This document shows, piece after piece, positions 9,043 to 17,432 of a stretch of DNA of 64,000 bases. The translations under genes and the position numbers were made by a program. Source of the stretch: a candidate division LCP-89 bacterium B3_LCP (GTDB lineage: Bacteria; Electryoneota; B3-LCP); contig NJBN01000013.1 of NCBI GenBank assembly GCA_005223185.1, positions 21,148 to 85,147 on the forward strand, read 5' to 3'. Position 1 is the first letter of the stretch; the number at the start of each line of letters is the position of its first letter. The notes beneath the pieces were generated by a model that was not told the origin of the DNA, did not search any database, and saw only the letters and a program-made list of their open reading frames with translations.

Positions 9043-11028
9043 CTATTTCATCAACACCATCTTTCCTGTCTCCATAGTCGGGGTCGCCCCTGACCCCGAC
9101 GCTTCCAAGCGGTAAACGTATATCCCTGAAGCAAGCTTGGATGCATCAAACGTCACCTCATGCACACCCGCATCCCGCCAGCCGTTAACCAATTCAGCTA
9201 CCTTCTTTCCTGAAACATTATATACCGTTAGGTTGACCAAACTTGCATCTTGTAACTGGAAACTGAGAACTGTGATGGGGTTGAATGGATTAGGATGCAA
9301 TCCAGTAGTGATCTGTTCTGATCCTCTATCTGTTGTACCTTCGATCGTGATCGTGTAGTAATCACTGTAAGTAGTATTCTGATTCACAGAAGTATCCACT
9401 GCTTTGACCCGTACTTCTATCACATCACCAGCCTGAACGGTACCCGTAGGCGTTCCACGATAGTACACGGCAAACGGCTCGATGAGCTCCATATCCACAT
9501 CGGTTTGCGGTAATCCGTTAATCGAGTACTCCGCCGCCACCTCGCTGATCCAGCGATTGTCCAGCGCGTACGCTTTGAAGGGAAGGGGCCATTCCGATGC
9601 TTGTATGCTGGTAAGCGGATTGAATTCAACAATCGGCGGCTCATCGTCAGACCCGACATGGAAGTGATGCGGATTGCCTTCACCGATGTAGGGATGATTC
9701 TCCACTCTACCCGATCCATCTTCAGCTTCCAGATAGTAGTAGATATCCGTCCCATCCGGCTGCTGGGGAATTTCACCGTAATAAATATCATCTCCTGCGA
9801 AGGTCATCGTTACAGGACTGTAACTGCCGCCCTCCGTCTTCCACATGATAACTGGTGGAGCGATTAACGGCTCATTGCTGTAAGGGTGTATGTCAGTTTC
9901 CAGATAGTAATCACTGCCATCATTCTCAAGGTCATGAATGGGAATATGCACTATCCGCAGCATTCCCTGGTCCGCCATTTCGTGCGTCCTGCAGTGTAGA
10001 GCATCCCCATCGCTGAAAGACCACCAGTAAAAACCGTAAACTTCGTAGCCCGGCATCGCCTCTTCATATGCAACCAGCGCTAAAGAATCTGTACTCCAGT
10101 TAAATTGAGGAACGAGAACTTTGTTGTTCAGAATGAGTGCATTTGAATAGCCGACGCCCGGCACCCGGATTATTTCATAGGGACGACCATAGGAACTCAT
10201 CAACGTTTGGAAGTAATCAACCCAATCCTCAAGCCCCTGATTAGGTACCTCGGGATCAATAACGATGATGCGCTCCGGATCAAGGTATTTCGCCCACATG
10301 TCTATATGAAGGCCAGCTAGATGGGTACCAGTCAGGATAAACGTCTCGATACCTAAGTAGTCCTCGTAGGTTCCTGGAAAAGCTTCCGGCGGAGTCAGGG
10401 GATTTACCATTTCCAGCCAATCTGTTACTATGACTTTTCCCATTCCGTCGGTCATGTAATTGCCGCCTTCGTTCCGTATCCCTGTGCTATAAACCGGAAT
10501 ACCCAGAGAATCTCCCAACATCACAGGAACGTCCGTACTGACATTACCTTGCGCGTACCAGAAATAGTCATTGTTGATGATCCCCAATTCATCGTTGCCG
10601 GTAAAGATGTACCAGGGACCGTAATCGCGAGTCCACCAGTCAGTCGGTGCTCCAGCTATTAAAAATGAGCAGTTTGAAGTATCGACACCTGCAAGTACAT
10701 AATCGCCCAATGCCTGTTGCATCTCATTCTCGTCATCGACTACGGTCCAAACAACACAGTCTTCAGCCATTTCGACGATGAGGTGCATGGGGAGCGGTAG
10801 CGGATAGCTTACTAATACCCCTTCTGCTGGTTCAAATTCAGCCACAGCGATGATCGGTTCGGGTGGTGGATCATCCGTTAACCTTATTGCAGGTGCGGGA
10901 TTTATTAGTGACTTTTCCAGAAGCTCTAACTTGCTCATTTCGCTATTTGCACTGGCAATATTCACGCACAAAATTATGCTTAGCAGATGGATCCCCGCCC
11001 ATTTGATATTTGTGTGTAGGTAAGTCAT
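9043..11028 (-). CDS. Secreted peptidylarginine/agmatine deiminase-family enzyme with sorting domain (copy 2)
   Basis: 661 residues, paralogue of 5312-7261. Catalytic set intact: TRDYGPW at 133-139, EGGNYM, H241 and D243 in LHIDMW, LNNKVLVP at 300-307, Cys346 in ALHCRTHE. GAGGAG lies upstream of the ATG. From HCRTHE to YTITIEGT it is nearly identical to copy 1, whereas the catalytic N-terminal half is clearly more diverged. The sorting domain contains the palindrome insertion SGSGATPT. It starts 35 bases after the TetR gene on the same strand with no clear terminator between them, so co-transcription is likely (inferred). Function as for copy 1, perhaps with different specificity. Confidence 0.88.
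   Translation of the reverse strand: MTYLHTNIKWAGIHLLSIILCVNIASANSEMSKLELLEKSLINPAPAIRLTDDPPPEPIIAVAEFEPAEGVLVSYPLPLPMHLIVEMAEDCVVWTVVDDENEMQQALGDYVLAGVDTSNCSFLIAGAPTDWWTRDYGPWYIFTGNDELGIINNDYFWYAQGNVSTDVPVMLGDSLGIPVYSTGIRNEGGNYMTDGMGKVIVTDWLEMVNPLTPPEAFPGTYEDYLGIETFILTGTHLAGLHIDMWAKYLDPERIIVIDPEVPNQGLEDWVDYFQTLMSSYGRPYEIIRVPGVGYSNALILNNKVLVPQFNWSTDSLALVAYEEAMPGYEVYGFYWWSFSDGDALHCRTHEMADQGMLRIVHIPIHDLENDGSDYYLETDIHPYSNEPLIAPPVIMWKTEGGSYSPVTMTFAGDDIYYGEIPQQPDGTDIYYYLEAEDGSGRVENHPYIGEGNPHHFHVGSDDEPPIVEFNPLTSIQASEWPLPFKAYALDNRWISEVAAEYSINGLPQTDVDMELIEPFAVYYRGTPTGTVQAGDVIEVRVKAVDTSVNQNTTYSDYYTITIEGTTDRGSEQITTGLHPNPFNPITVLSFQLQDASLVNLTVYNVSGKKVAELVNGWRDAGVHEVTFDASKLASGIYVYRLEASGSGATPTMETGKMVLMK
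9077..9100. repeat. In-frame palindrome GTCGGGGTC-N6-GACCCCGAC, copy 2
   Basis: Perfect 9-base arms, loop GCCCCT, read as SGSGATPT in the sorting domain at the same site as copy 1. Confidence 0.8.
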
Positions 11029-11063
11029 GATAACTCCTCTGTATTTCTATTTTTTTTATTCTA

Positions 11064-11711
11064 TCAAGATAGCCCGCTGGAACTGGCGGGCAGAGTATTG
11101 ATCGGAATGCCAACAGGTGTTAGTAATCTCATGTATACCTCTGCTTGCCGTCGAAAGGTATCCTTGATATTCAGATCATCCATGGACACGCAGACAACAT
11201 AGGTTCCTTCAACCATGCTTATCAGCGTGATCGCAGTTTCTTCACAGTCCAGATCGTTACTTATCTCGCCTTTTTCAATACCGTTCTTAAGAGCTGAAAT
11301 GGCTGATTCCGTGAATTCCCGGTACAATTGGGATGCTTCCTTTTCCAATTTGGGAAACTGCGCCATCGCCTCCATGGTAATCAGATCAAAAGTGATCCTC
11401 TCTATTTTGTCTCCAGCCAATTTCTCATTCCACTCGACGAAATCATCAGCGGCAATTCTGAAAACGCCCTGCAATTTAGTCGGCAGATCAACATCATTCC
11501 TATTCAGCAGATCAATTAACTTTCCCAAATATCGAAAGTATGAGATCTCGACTACAGCTTTGAGTAATGCTTCCTTGCTGGGAAAGTAGTAATAAACCGC
11601 TGGCTTGGTTATTCCCACTTCAGCAGCGATTTGATTCATGGAAACCTTATTGATTCCATGCTTAGAATAGAGCTTTAAAGCTGCATGGATAATTTGGTCT
11701 TGTTTATTCAT
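11064..11711 (-). CDS. TetR/AcrR-family transcriptional regulator
   Basis: 215 residues. The N-terminal helix-turn-helix is typical: IIHAALKLYSKHGINKVSM, then MNQIAAEVGITKPAVYYYF, then SKEALLKAVVE. The all-helical C-terminal ligand domain has normal length. A 20-base palindrome at 11734-11753 lies 23 bases upstream of the start, so autoregulation is very likely. The MATE exporter gene lies upstream on the same strand and a deiminase gene directly downstream. It may therefore control both its own transcript and the deiminase. The effector is unknown. Confidence 0.92.
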   Translation of the reverse strand: MNKQDQIIHAALKLYSKHGINKVSMNQIAAEVGITKPAVYYYFPSKEALLKAVVEISYFRYLGKLIDLLNRNDVDLPTKLQGVFRIAADDFVEWNEKLAGDKIERITFDLITMEAMAQFPKLEKEASQLYREFTESAISALKNGIEKGEISNDLDCEETAITLISMVEGTYVVCVSMDDLNIKDTFRRQAEVYMRLLTPVGIPINTLPASSSGLS

Positions 11712-11733
11712 TTTTTACCCTAATGAAAGCTTG

Positions 11734-11753
11734 TTTACTTACCGGTAGGTAAA
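11734..11753. promoter_or_regulatory. Palindromic TetR-type operator
   Basis: TTTACTTACC|GGTAGGTAAA: the half-sites are inverted with one mismatch. The TTACC-GGTAA form is common for TetR regulators. It lies in the 129-base gap between the MATE and TetR genes, just upstream of the TetR start. Confidence 0.7.
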
Positions 11754-11840
11754 TAAATATATAAAAATTTTTCCCCCTCGTCAAGAAGTTTTTGAGAAAT
11801 ATTATTTTTTGCAATGGGATCAGGTGTCATATCTACGGCT

Positions 11841-13316
11841 TTATACCTCTTTTTTAGCCCAATTTCCCTTCAAGTACCAGTAAAAAATTACAGATACTTC
11901 CAGAAAGCTGGATATTACCCAGATCCACCAAATGGCGTTTTGATCAAATTCGAATTTCCTGGTCATAAGGATGATAGCGGGGACGTGCAAACCCCAGAGA
12001 CTCACTACCGCTATAATCATCGGCGGTAAATTGTCCCCGGCGCCCCGAAAAATGCTTTCGATTATTATATACAGCCCAATAAGCGGGAGAGAGAGCGAAA
12101 TAATACACAGCATTTGTACACCCATAACAACCATCACTTCATCCTGGAAAAATGCTCTGGTAATGGGCTCGGCAAAGGAGAAAATACAGATGGCGAAAGA
12201 CGAAATAATCACAAGACCGATAAATTGTGCCTGCCAGGCTGTTCGCCATGCCCGCTTCTGTAATCCTATTCCCAGAATATTCCCGATCAGTGGTGAGATT
12301 CCCCTGCCCAAACCGTCCATACACAGTATACCTACCATCAGTAAACGCAAGCCCATACCGTAGATGGCGATCACTCTGGTCCCCAAATCTGCTATAATTG
12401 TGATGACTATAAATTCAGCAAAAGAAAAACTGGAGAATATGACAGCGACAGGCCAGCCAATCTTAAGCATGTGCAGCATGGATTTCCATTGAACGGGAAT
12501 GCCATTTCCCAGCTTTATCCTGATGGATAACCGTCCGGATGAAAGCAGCCATAACCCTATTACCGTAGTACAGGCAAAACTCAGTACGGAAGCGATAGCA
12601 GCGCCTAAGATACCCAATGGTGGTAGAAAACCCCATCCAAATATCAACATTGGATCCAGAATGATATTGAGTACCATGCCGGATATCATAATGTACATGG
12701 CAGTCAGCGGTGCTTCAATGCTGCGGAAAATTGAATATATCGATTCAAGCCCAAACCTGAACATGAGGGCTATGAGCATGATACGACCATATCTGATAGC
12801 TAATTCCAGGACCTCATCTTCAGCTCCAATGAGGACCAATAAGGGCTTAAGGAAAAGGAAACCTAAAAACCCAAATATGCAGGCTGAGATGATCTTAAGA
12901 AGAAATCCGTTCTTTATCGCAGCGTTAGTGAGCCGGTAATCCTCCTCACCGAACCTCCTGCTGATAACCGCTAAAGCGCCCATATCCACCATCTCATTAA
13001 CAGCGAAGAATAGAAAGTATATCCCTTCAAAGAGGGTGATAGCGGCGACATGCTGCTCACCTAATTTACCCAACCAGAACAGGTCCACCAAAGTGTAAAC
13101 GTTCAGAGTGAGAAAGCCGATCATGGAGGGAAAGCCCATGCGGAAGATCGAGCTGGCGATACTGCGCTGTAATAGAGGAAGGCTCGCAGAAGGTTGCGAG
13201 GTAGGTACGGTTTCCCCGTTTATGTAAGATGGGGTTTTGGGATTTTCAGGCACATTGCAAGGTAAGTATAAGAAAACAGTTATACAACCAAAAAGAGAAC
13301 CTAAGGCGCATTTCAC
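11841..13316 (-). CDS. MATE-family multidrug/sodium efflux transporter
   Basis: 491 residues from a GTG start, with about 12 membrane segments and MATE-like features: MGFPSMIGFLTLNVYTLVDLFWLG at the first helix, and GAVIS-R-FGEEDY-like and GRGISPLIGN segments. It exports cationic drugs or metabolites by ion antiport. The first 50 residues look unlike a MATE N-terminus and there is no good ribosome site at the GTG. The true start may be further in, so the start is uncertain. It precedes the TetR gene, the usual regulator partner for such pumps. Confidence 0.85.
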   Translation of the reverse strand: MKCALGSLFGCITVFLYLPCNVPENPKTPSYINGETVPTSQPSASLPLLQRSIASSIFRMGFPSMIGFLTLNVYTLVDLFWLGKLGEQHVAAITLFEGIYFLFFAVNEMVDMGALAVISRRFGEEDYRLTNAAIKNGFLLKIISACIFGFLGFLFLKPLLVLIGAEDEVLELAIRYGRIMLIALMFRFGLESIYSIFRSIEAPLTAMYIMISGMVLNIILDPMLIFGWGFLPPLGILGAAIASVLSFACTTVIGLWLLSSGRLSIRIKLGNGIPVQWKSMLHMLKIGWPVAVIFSSFSFAEFIVITIIADLGTRVIAIYGMGLRLLMVGILCMDGLGRGISPLIGNILGIGLQKRAWRTAWQAQFIGLVIISSFAICIFSFAEPITRAFFQDEVMVVMGVQMLCIISLSLPLIGLYIIIESIFRGAGDNLPPMIIAVVSLWGLHVPAIILMTRKFEFDQNAIWWIWVISSFLEVSVIFYWYLKGNWAKKEV

Positions 13317-13419
13317 ATGAAAGACCCGAAAATTATCCTTCTTCCATAAAATATTTCACCTCTTGACATTTTCAAGATAAATGCTTATATTCCCTGTAAC
13401 TTGGTTAAGTCAACTATAA

Positions 13420-13653
13420 TTACCAGTAGTCAGTCTGGTGAAACTGGATGTGTTTGACATAAATGGGCGGAATGTAGGGGCAAGCCTCCATGCTTGCCCG
13501 GGTAGCCACAGAGGGCTACCCCTATATTCCTGGTACAATCTCGGCATCCACCAGATCACTTTTGCCGGGACGGGTCTGCCGTCCGGTATATACATCTACC
13601 GGTTGACTATGGGTGATTTCACAGGGATGGGGAAGATGGTGCTTTTAAAATAA
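13420..13653 (+). pseudogene. Remnant of a sorting-domain gene carrying a palindrome insertion
   Basis: The frame opens after a stop at 13417-13419 and encodes only the last 77 residues of a sorting domain: LPVVSLVKLDVFDINGRNV, an insertion of about 17 residues, then WYNLGIHQITFAGTGLPSGIYIYRL and GKMVLLK. There is no start codon context, signal peptide or upstream domain. The insertion coincides with the double palindrome at 13473-13526. It is a degraded 3' end of a secreted-protein gene, oriented toward the sigma-factor gene. Confidence 0.75.
13473..13526. repeat. Compound palindrome inside sorting-domain remnant
   Basis: Two adjacent perfect hairpins, GGGCAAGC-N6-GCTTGCCC and GGGTAGCC-N6-GGCTACCC, are enclosed by a GTAGGGG/CCCCTAT outer pair. 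The reading frame stays open across it. Confidence 0.75.
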
Positions 13654-13668
13654 CAACCGGGGAAAAAT

Positions 13669-13698
13669 GGAATAAAAGAGGGATTCCTTTCGTCTAAT
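13669..13698 (+). promoter_or_regulatory. Putative ECF-sigma promoter of the sigma-factor gene
   Basis: GGAATA at 13669-13674, a 16-base spacer and CGTCTAAT at 13691-13698, about 58 bases before the sigma ATG. The same -35, spacer length and -10 occur upstream of 16373. CGTC-type -10 elements are typical of ECF sigma factors, so autoregulation is inferred. Confidence 0.65.
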
Positions 13699-13756
13699 AA
13701 GCGAATAGGATATAGCATGCAACGATTCAAGGTCAACTATCTACCGTACATAAAGT

Positions 13757-14386
13757 ATGCAAGCGAGCGCGAGCGCAGCAATAGACAACCTGGAATTAAA
13801 AGCCGATATTAACATCTCTTCAATCACCGACGCATCGGATGAAGAGCTGATCGAACAGTCGAAGCAGGGCAATCACTCCGCCTTTCGGGTGATCGTTGAG
13901 AGATACGAACCCGTCGTTGCAGCTACAGTCATCGGTATGTTGGGCAGCAGCGCGGAAGTGGATGACGTCGGTCAGGAGACGTTCGTGCGATTGTATAAGT
14001 CCCTGAACAAATTCCGCGGCGATGCGAAGCTGTCAACTTATTTAACCAGAATTGCCATTAATCTGTCGCTGGATGCGCTGCGGCGTCAGCAGAGAAACCG
14101 CTTGAAATTCTGGGCGCCGCGAGAAGAGGACAGTCTGCCTGATGAATTGACCATTGACAGCAGCGGAGATATCGATGCAAACGAACGCAGGGAAATCGTG
14201 AGAAGAGCCGTCCAGATGTTAGACCCTAAACACCGCGTTGTGGTCGTCCTGCGTATGCTTCAGGGATATTCCACAAAGGAAACCGCTGCTCTATTAAAGA
14301 TCCCTGCAGGAACGGTCTTATCTCGGTTATCCCGCGCAGAGGATAAATTAAAGAATCTATTAGAGCCGTTGATAGAAGATTTATAA
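13757..14386 (+). CDS. ECF (sigma-70 family group 4) RNA polymerase sigma factor
   Basis: 209 residues. Region 2 is recognisable in AFRVIVERYEPVVAATV and DDVGQETFVRLYKSLNKFRG, with AKLSTYLTRIAINLSLDALRR completing it. Region 4 is KHRVVVVLRMLQGYSTKETAALLKIPAGTVLSRL. It is of RpoE/SigW type and should direct RNA polymerase to promoters with a CGTC-type -10, one of which lies just upstream. The first 25 residues are not conserved and the ribosome site is weak, so the start could lie slightly downstream. The genes that follow encode its probable regulators: a one-TM anti-sigma-like protein and a CpxP-like protein. Confidence 0.92.
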   Translation: MQASASAAIDNLELKADINISSITDASDEELIEQSKQGNHSAFRVIVERYEPVVAATVIGMLGSSAEVDDVGQETFVRLYKSLNKFRGDAKLSTYLTRIAINLSLDALRRQQRNRLKFWAPREEDSLPDELTIDSSGDIDANERREIVRRAVQMLDPKHRVVVVLRMLQGYSTKETAALLKIPAGTVLSRLSRAEDKLKNLLEPLIEDL

Positions 14387-14497
14387 CGTCTATATCAATA
14401 ATAATATAATAGGTAGAAAGACGATCAGACGAAAGCGTCTAACCGCATTAATAATCGACGCCATTAAGAAACTCATACACCCCGGAGATTATAAAAA

Positions 14498-15181
14498 ATG
14501 ACTAATCGTAAAAAAAATATCATCGTTGATCTGCTTTCGTATCTTGGCTTTACTCTCCTACTTGGAACCGGTTTGATTTTGCAATACATCCTGCCACACG
14601 GCAGCGGACGCATCGCCGGAAGCGGAACAGGACGCGCCTCTGGAGAGAAGATAATTACAACTCTCTGGGGCATGAGCAGAGATCAATGGGGAGAAATTCA
14701 TTTCTGGATAGCCGCAATTACATTAGTGGTTTTGGCTTTACACCTTCTTTTTCATTGGAAATGGATTATTTGTGTGCTGGGAAGACGGGGAAAGCCCGCC
14801 GGAAAAAGCGGCGAACGCGCGGTATTGGGGTTGTTCGGTTTAATAGGGATTCTTGCTTTGGTGTTACTTGTTTTTCTGATCCCCACTGAACAGGCAACAC
14901 GTAATCAACTAACGAACCAAACAGAGATTAATCGGCAAGTTGACACTCATGAAAAACAAGAGATTGGCGTTAATAACCATAATACTTCCATTCGCGGCAC
15001 CATGACACTTAGGGAGATACAAAATATGACTAGCGTTCCCTATGAATATCTAATCATAAAGCTCCAACTGCCAAAGGGAATTTCACCTGATATTAAACTT
15101 GGTAAGTTAAAAAAATCTTACGGATTCTCAATCGAGGACGTTCGTCAAATAGTTGAAGATTATCCGATCAATCCGGAATAA
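14498..15181 (+). CDS. DUF4405-type membrane protein (cytochrome-b-like) with soluble tail
   Basis: 227 residues. Three or four membrane segments lie at about 9-28, 66-90 and 105-125, with His residues in and beside them (EIHFW, ALHLLFHWKW), the DUF4405 pattern thought to bind haem. The C-terminal 80 residues form a soluble domain (IRGTMTLREIQNMTSVPYEYLIIKLQLP, YGFSIEDVRQIVEDY) that is also found at the end of NapH-like and related redox membrane proteins. It lies within the sigma-factor cluster, 111 bases after the sigma gene. A redox role in the inner membrane is inferred and its substrate is unknown. Confidence 0.75.
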   Translation: MTNRKKNIIVDLLSYLGFTLLLGTGLILQYILPHGSGRIAGSGTGRASGEKIITTLWGMSRDQWGEIHFWIAAITLVVLALHLLFHWKWIICVLGRRGKPAGKSGERAVLGLFGLIGILALVLLVFLIPTEQATRNQLTNQTEINRQVDTHEKQEIGVNNHNTSIRGTMTLREIQNMTSVPYEYLIIKLQLPKGISPDIKLGKLKKSYGFSIEDVRQIVEDYPINPE

Positions 15182-15257
15182 TTGATTTCACAGAATCATT
15201 CTTTCAAGATAGTGAATAAAGACTGAGGTTAACCTATTCCACAACTGTGAGTATGAA

Positions 15258-15683
15258 ATGGATGAGAGACATAGAGACCTGCTGCAAAAGGCTTTAGAGA
15301 AGAACCTTTCTGACAGCGAGCGAGACACACTAAATAAGCTCTTAGATAGCAACTCTGAATTGAGAGCGGAATTAATGAAGCATCAAAATCTTGAAATGCT
15401 GCTTAAAGACATCAGATCTGAATCCTTTAAGCCGTTCTTTACAACTCGCGTGATGCGGAAAGTAAAGGCAGAGACATCGCCAGAGAACGTCTTCACTGAA
15501 GCGCTTTCACATCTGTTTCGCAAAGTGGCTATCGCTTCTGCTGCGTTGATTATCGCAGTGACAGCATACAACGTCACCAGCCAATGGCATGAGCGCAATG
15601 ATCGAAATCTGATAGAACTGGCATTCAACCTGACGCCAGCGAATTTGGAAACATCAATCGAAAGTAACCTGGAAGTACTATGA
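15258..15683 (+). CDS. Putative membrane-anchored anti-sigma factor
   Basis: 141 residues. The N-terminal 75 residues are helical and charged (LLQKALEKNLSDSERDTLNKLLDSNSELRAELMKHQ), as in anti-sigma cytoplasmic domains. One membrane helix lies at about 89-106 (VAIASAALIIAVTAYNV) and there is a short outside tail. The zinc HxxxCxxC motif of ZAS anti-sigmas is absent. Its place between the ECF sigma and a CpxP-like gene supports the call. It overlaps the next gene by four bases (ATGA), so the two are translationally coupled. Confidence 0.65.
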   Translation: MDERHRDLLQKALEKNLSDSERDTLNKLLDSNSELRAELMKHQNLEMLLKDIRSESFKPFFTTRVMRKVKAETSPENVFTEALSHLFRKVAIASAALIIAVTAYNVTSQWHERNDRNLIELAFNLTPANLETSIESNLEVL

Positions 15684-16099
15684 AAATCCACACGCAATCC
15701 GCGTTTATTATCCTGGGAACATTGATAATCGGCATAATCCTGGGAGCAGTCTTGTCCACCGTTTTCGTGCATCACCGCTTCCAGGAGATACAGGGCTTGA
15801 TGGGTCCGGGGCAATTTGAACATTTCCTGATCGAAAACGTTATCCGTCCGGTGGATGATCAGCAGCGGGAAGCTCTGATGAAGATAGCGGAAAAAACCTC
15901 GCAAAAAGCGATGACCTCTATGACTACCTTCCGATCTGACATGAAGACGATCCTGGATTCATTGCAGACTGAATTGAAACCGATCCTGAATGACGAACAA
16001 TTTCAGAGGTTGCAGCAGCACATCGAACTTGGCAGAAAAATGCACCCCATGCACCGCGGACGGGGCAAACAAATGAAACGGTTTGGCGGAGGGGAATAG
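15680..16099 (+). CDS. CpxP/Spy-like periplasmic stress or metal-sensing protein
   Basis: 139 residues with one N-terminal membrane anchor (residues 9-30), then a long helical region with the Spy/CpxP/CnrX layout: FEHFLIENVIRPVDDQQREALMKI, then SLQTELKPILNDEQFQRLQQHIE. It ends in a His/Met-rich tail (RKMHPMHRGRGKQMKRF). Such proteins bind the anti-sigma or misfolded proteins and metals in the periplasm and set sigma activity. Its start overlaps the anti-sigma stop. A terminator follows at 16123. Confidence 0.75.
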   Translation: MKIHTQSAFIILGTLIIGIILGAVLSTVFVHHRFQEIQGLMGPGQFEHFLIENVIRPVDDQQREALMKIAEKTSQKAMTSMTTFRSDMKTILDSLQTELKPILNDEQFQRLQQHIELGRKMHPMHRGRGKQMKRFGGGE

Positions 16100-16122
16100 C
16101 TCTTAATATAGTGTTGATGTAC

Positions 16123-16154
16123 AGCCGGAATCAGATGACGATTCCGGCTTTTTT
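16123..16154 (+). terminator. Rho-independent terminator of the sigma operon
   Basis: GCCGGAATC, 7-base loop, GATTCCGGC, then six T; 24 bases after the CpxP-like stop. Confidence 0.88.
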
Positions 16155-16225
16155 AGTTTCCATCAGGTCTTCTTCTTCAAAAGAAGGATATGACCTGGCT
16201 GTTGGGAGGGATTTTTCAGCATCAT

Positions 16226-16255
16226 GGAATAAAGCAGCAAATTGCTTCGTCTAAT
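16226..16255 (+). promoter_or_regulatory. Putative ECF-sigma promoter of the His-rich repeat protein
   Basis: GGAATA at 16226-16231, 16-base spacer, CGTCTAAT at 16248-16255. This has the same elements and spacing as 13669-13698. It leaves a 5' leader of about 110 bases. A separate inverted repeat (CAGGTC ... TGACCTG, about 16165-16198) lies upstream. Confidence 0.65.
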
Positions 16256-16372
16256 CACCAGAAAGGGCAGGAGAACTTGAACGCCACACTGCCCCGGGGC
16301 GGTTGATCGACAACACTAAAATAACCCCGCCCCTAAAAAAACATAATCCTCATAAAATAAAGGAATGAAACC

Positions 16373-17350
16373 ATGAAAAGGACAATGAAAATAATCGTAC
16401 TAACAACCTTAGCCAGTTTCCTGTTGCTGGGTTCCACTGTCAGTGCTGGATTTCACGGTAAGCACCAATGCGGACAGCACGGCAAAGGCATCATGGCGTC
16501 GCTGACAACTGAACAGCGTGATCAGGTCTTCACCATGATCCAGGAAATGCATGACCAGGGGAAAGCGCCGGACGAAATCCACGCTGCAGTCAGAACTAAG
16601 CTGGAAGGGTTCGGCATCGAAGTCCCGGATACCTTCATGATGGGTCCCAGACACCATGGTCAGGGTATGAAGATGATCCATGATCAATTGAATGAATCAC
16701 AACAGAAGGAAATCCGTGAGATGGTCTGCCAGATGCACCAGGACGGGAAGCAGCGAGACGAAATCCACGCCGCAGTCAAGGTTAAGCTGGAAAGTTATGG
16801 AATCGATGTGCCGGAAAACTTCATGATGATGCACGGCAAACACCGCGGTCCCGGCATGAAAATGATCCATAGTCAACTGAATGAAGTCCAGCGCGATGCA
16901 ATTCGCAGCCAAATCTGCGAAATGCGGCAAAGCGGCACATCGCAACAGGAAATTCAATCCAAAGTGCAAGAGATGGTCAAAGGATACGGAATTGAGCTTC
17001 CAGATGGTAATTGCATAGGCGGTAATTGGGGTTCTACCAGTCCAGAGATACTGGACGGAGCAGAGTTGACCAATACCACAATAAAAGCCACCAGCCATCC
17101 TAATCCTTTCAATCCGGACGTAACTATTTCTTACGAATTGCAGGATGCCGGTCAGGTTACCGTGCAGATCTATGACCTGCAGGGGCAATCGATCAGCACT
17201 GTTAAGAACGGATACCAGAACGCCGGCAGCTACGAAGTAGTCTGGAACGGTAAAAACGCCAACGGACAGAAAGTCTCTTCTGGCACTTACTTCTATAAAA
17301 TCACCGCCGGAGATCAAACTCTGACCAAGCAGATCATCATGACAAAATAA
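16373..17350 (+). CDS. Secreted His/Met-rich three-repeat protein with sorting domain
   Basis: 325 residues; AAAGGAATGAAACC before the ATG; signal peptide to about residue 26. Three repeats of about 63 residues follow (about 40-220), each like EMHDQGKAPDEIHAAVRTKL, then (G/S)(F/Y)GI-(V/L)P. They are separated by His/Gly/Met linkers (HGKHQCGQHGKG, GPRHHGQGMKMIH). The end is a sorting domain of a slightly different subtype (NPFNPDVTISYEL to KQIIMTK). The linkers suggest metal binding. With the ECF-type promoter it is probably the output gene of the sigma system, an envelope metal or stress protein (inferred). Confidence 0.85.
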   Translation: MKRTMKIIVLTTLASFLLLGSTVSAGFHGKHQCGQHGKGIMASLTTEQRDQVFTMIQEMHDQGKAPDEIHAAVRTKLEGFGIEVPDTFMMGPRHHGQGMKMIHDQLNESQQKEIREMVCQMHQDGKQRDEIHAAVKVKLESYGIDVPENFMMMHGKHRGPGMKMIHSQLNEVQRDAIRSQICEMRQSGTSQQEIQSKVQEMVKGYGIELPDGNCIGGNWGSTSPEILDGAELTNTTIKATSHPNPFNPDVTISYELQDAGQVTVQIYDLQGQSISTVKNGYQNAGSYEVVWNGKNANGQKVSSGTYFYKITAGDQTLTKQIIMTK

Positions 17351-17373
17351 ACGGGTCATTGATTGGTAATGGA

Positions 17374-17405
17374 GAGGGTAACACGGGCAGAGTTACCCTC
17401 TTTTT
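17374..17405 (+). terminator. Rho-independent terminator
   Basis: GAGGGTAAC, 9-base loop, GTTACCCTC, then TTTTT; 24 bases after the His-rich repeat gene. Confidence 0.88.
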
Positions 17406-17432
17406 GCTAATCATAATTGATCTGAATCAAGT

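Noticed and set aside
14431..14445. Third ECF promoter (CGTCTAA at 14434) before the DUF4405 gene
   Set aside because: No GGAATA-like -35 at the 16-base spacing, and the word is part of an AGACG-AAAG-CGTCT hairpin.
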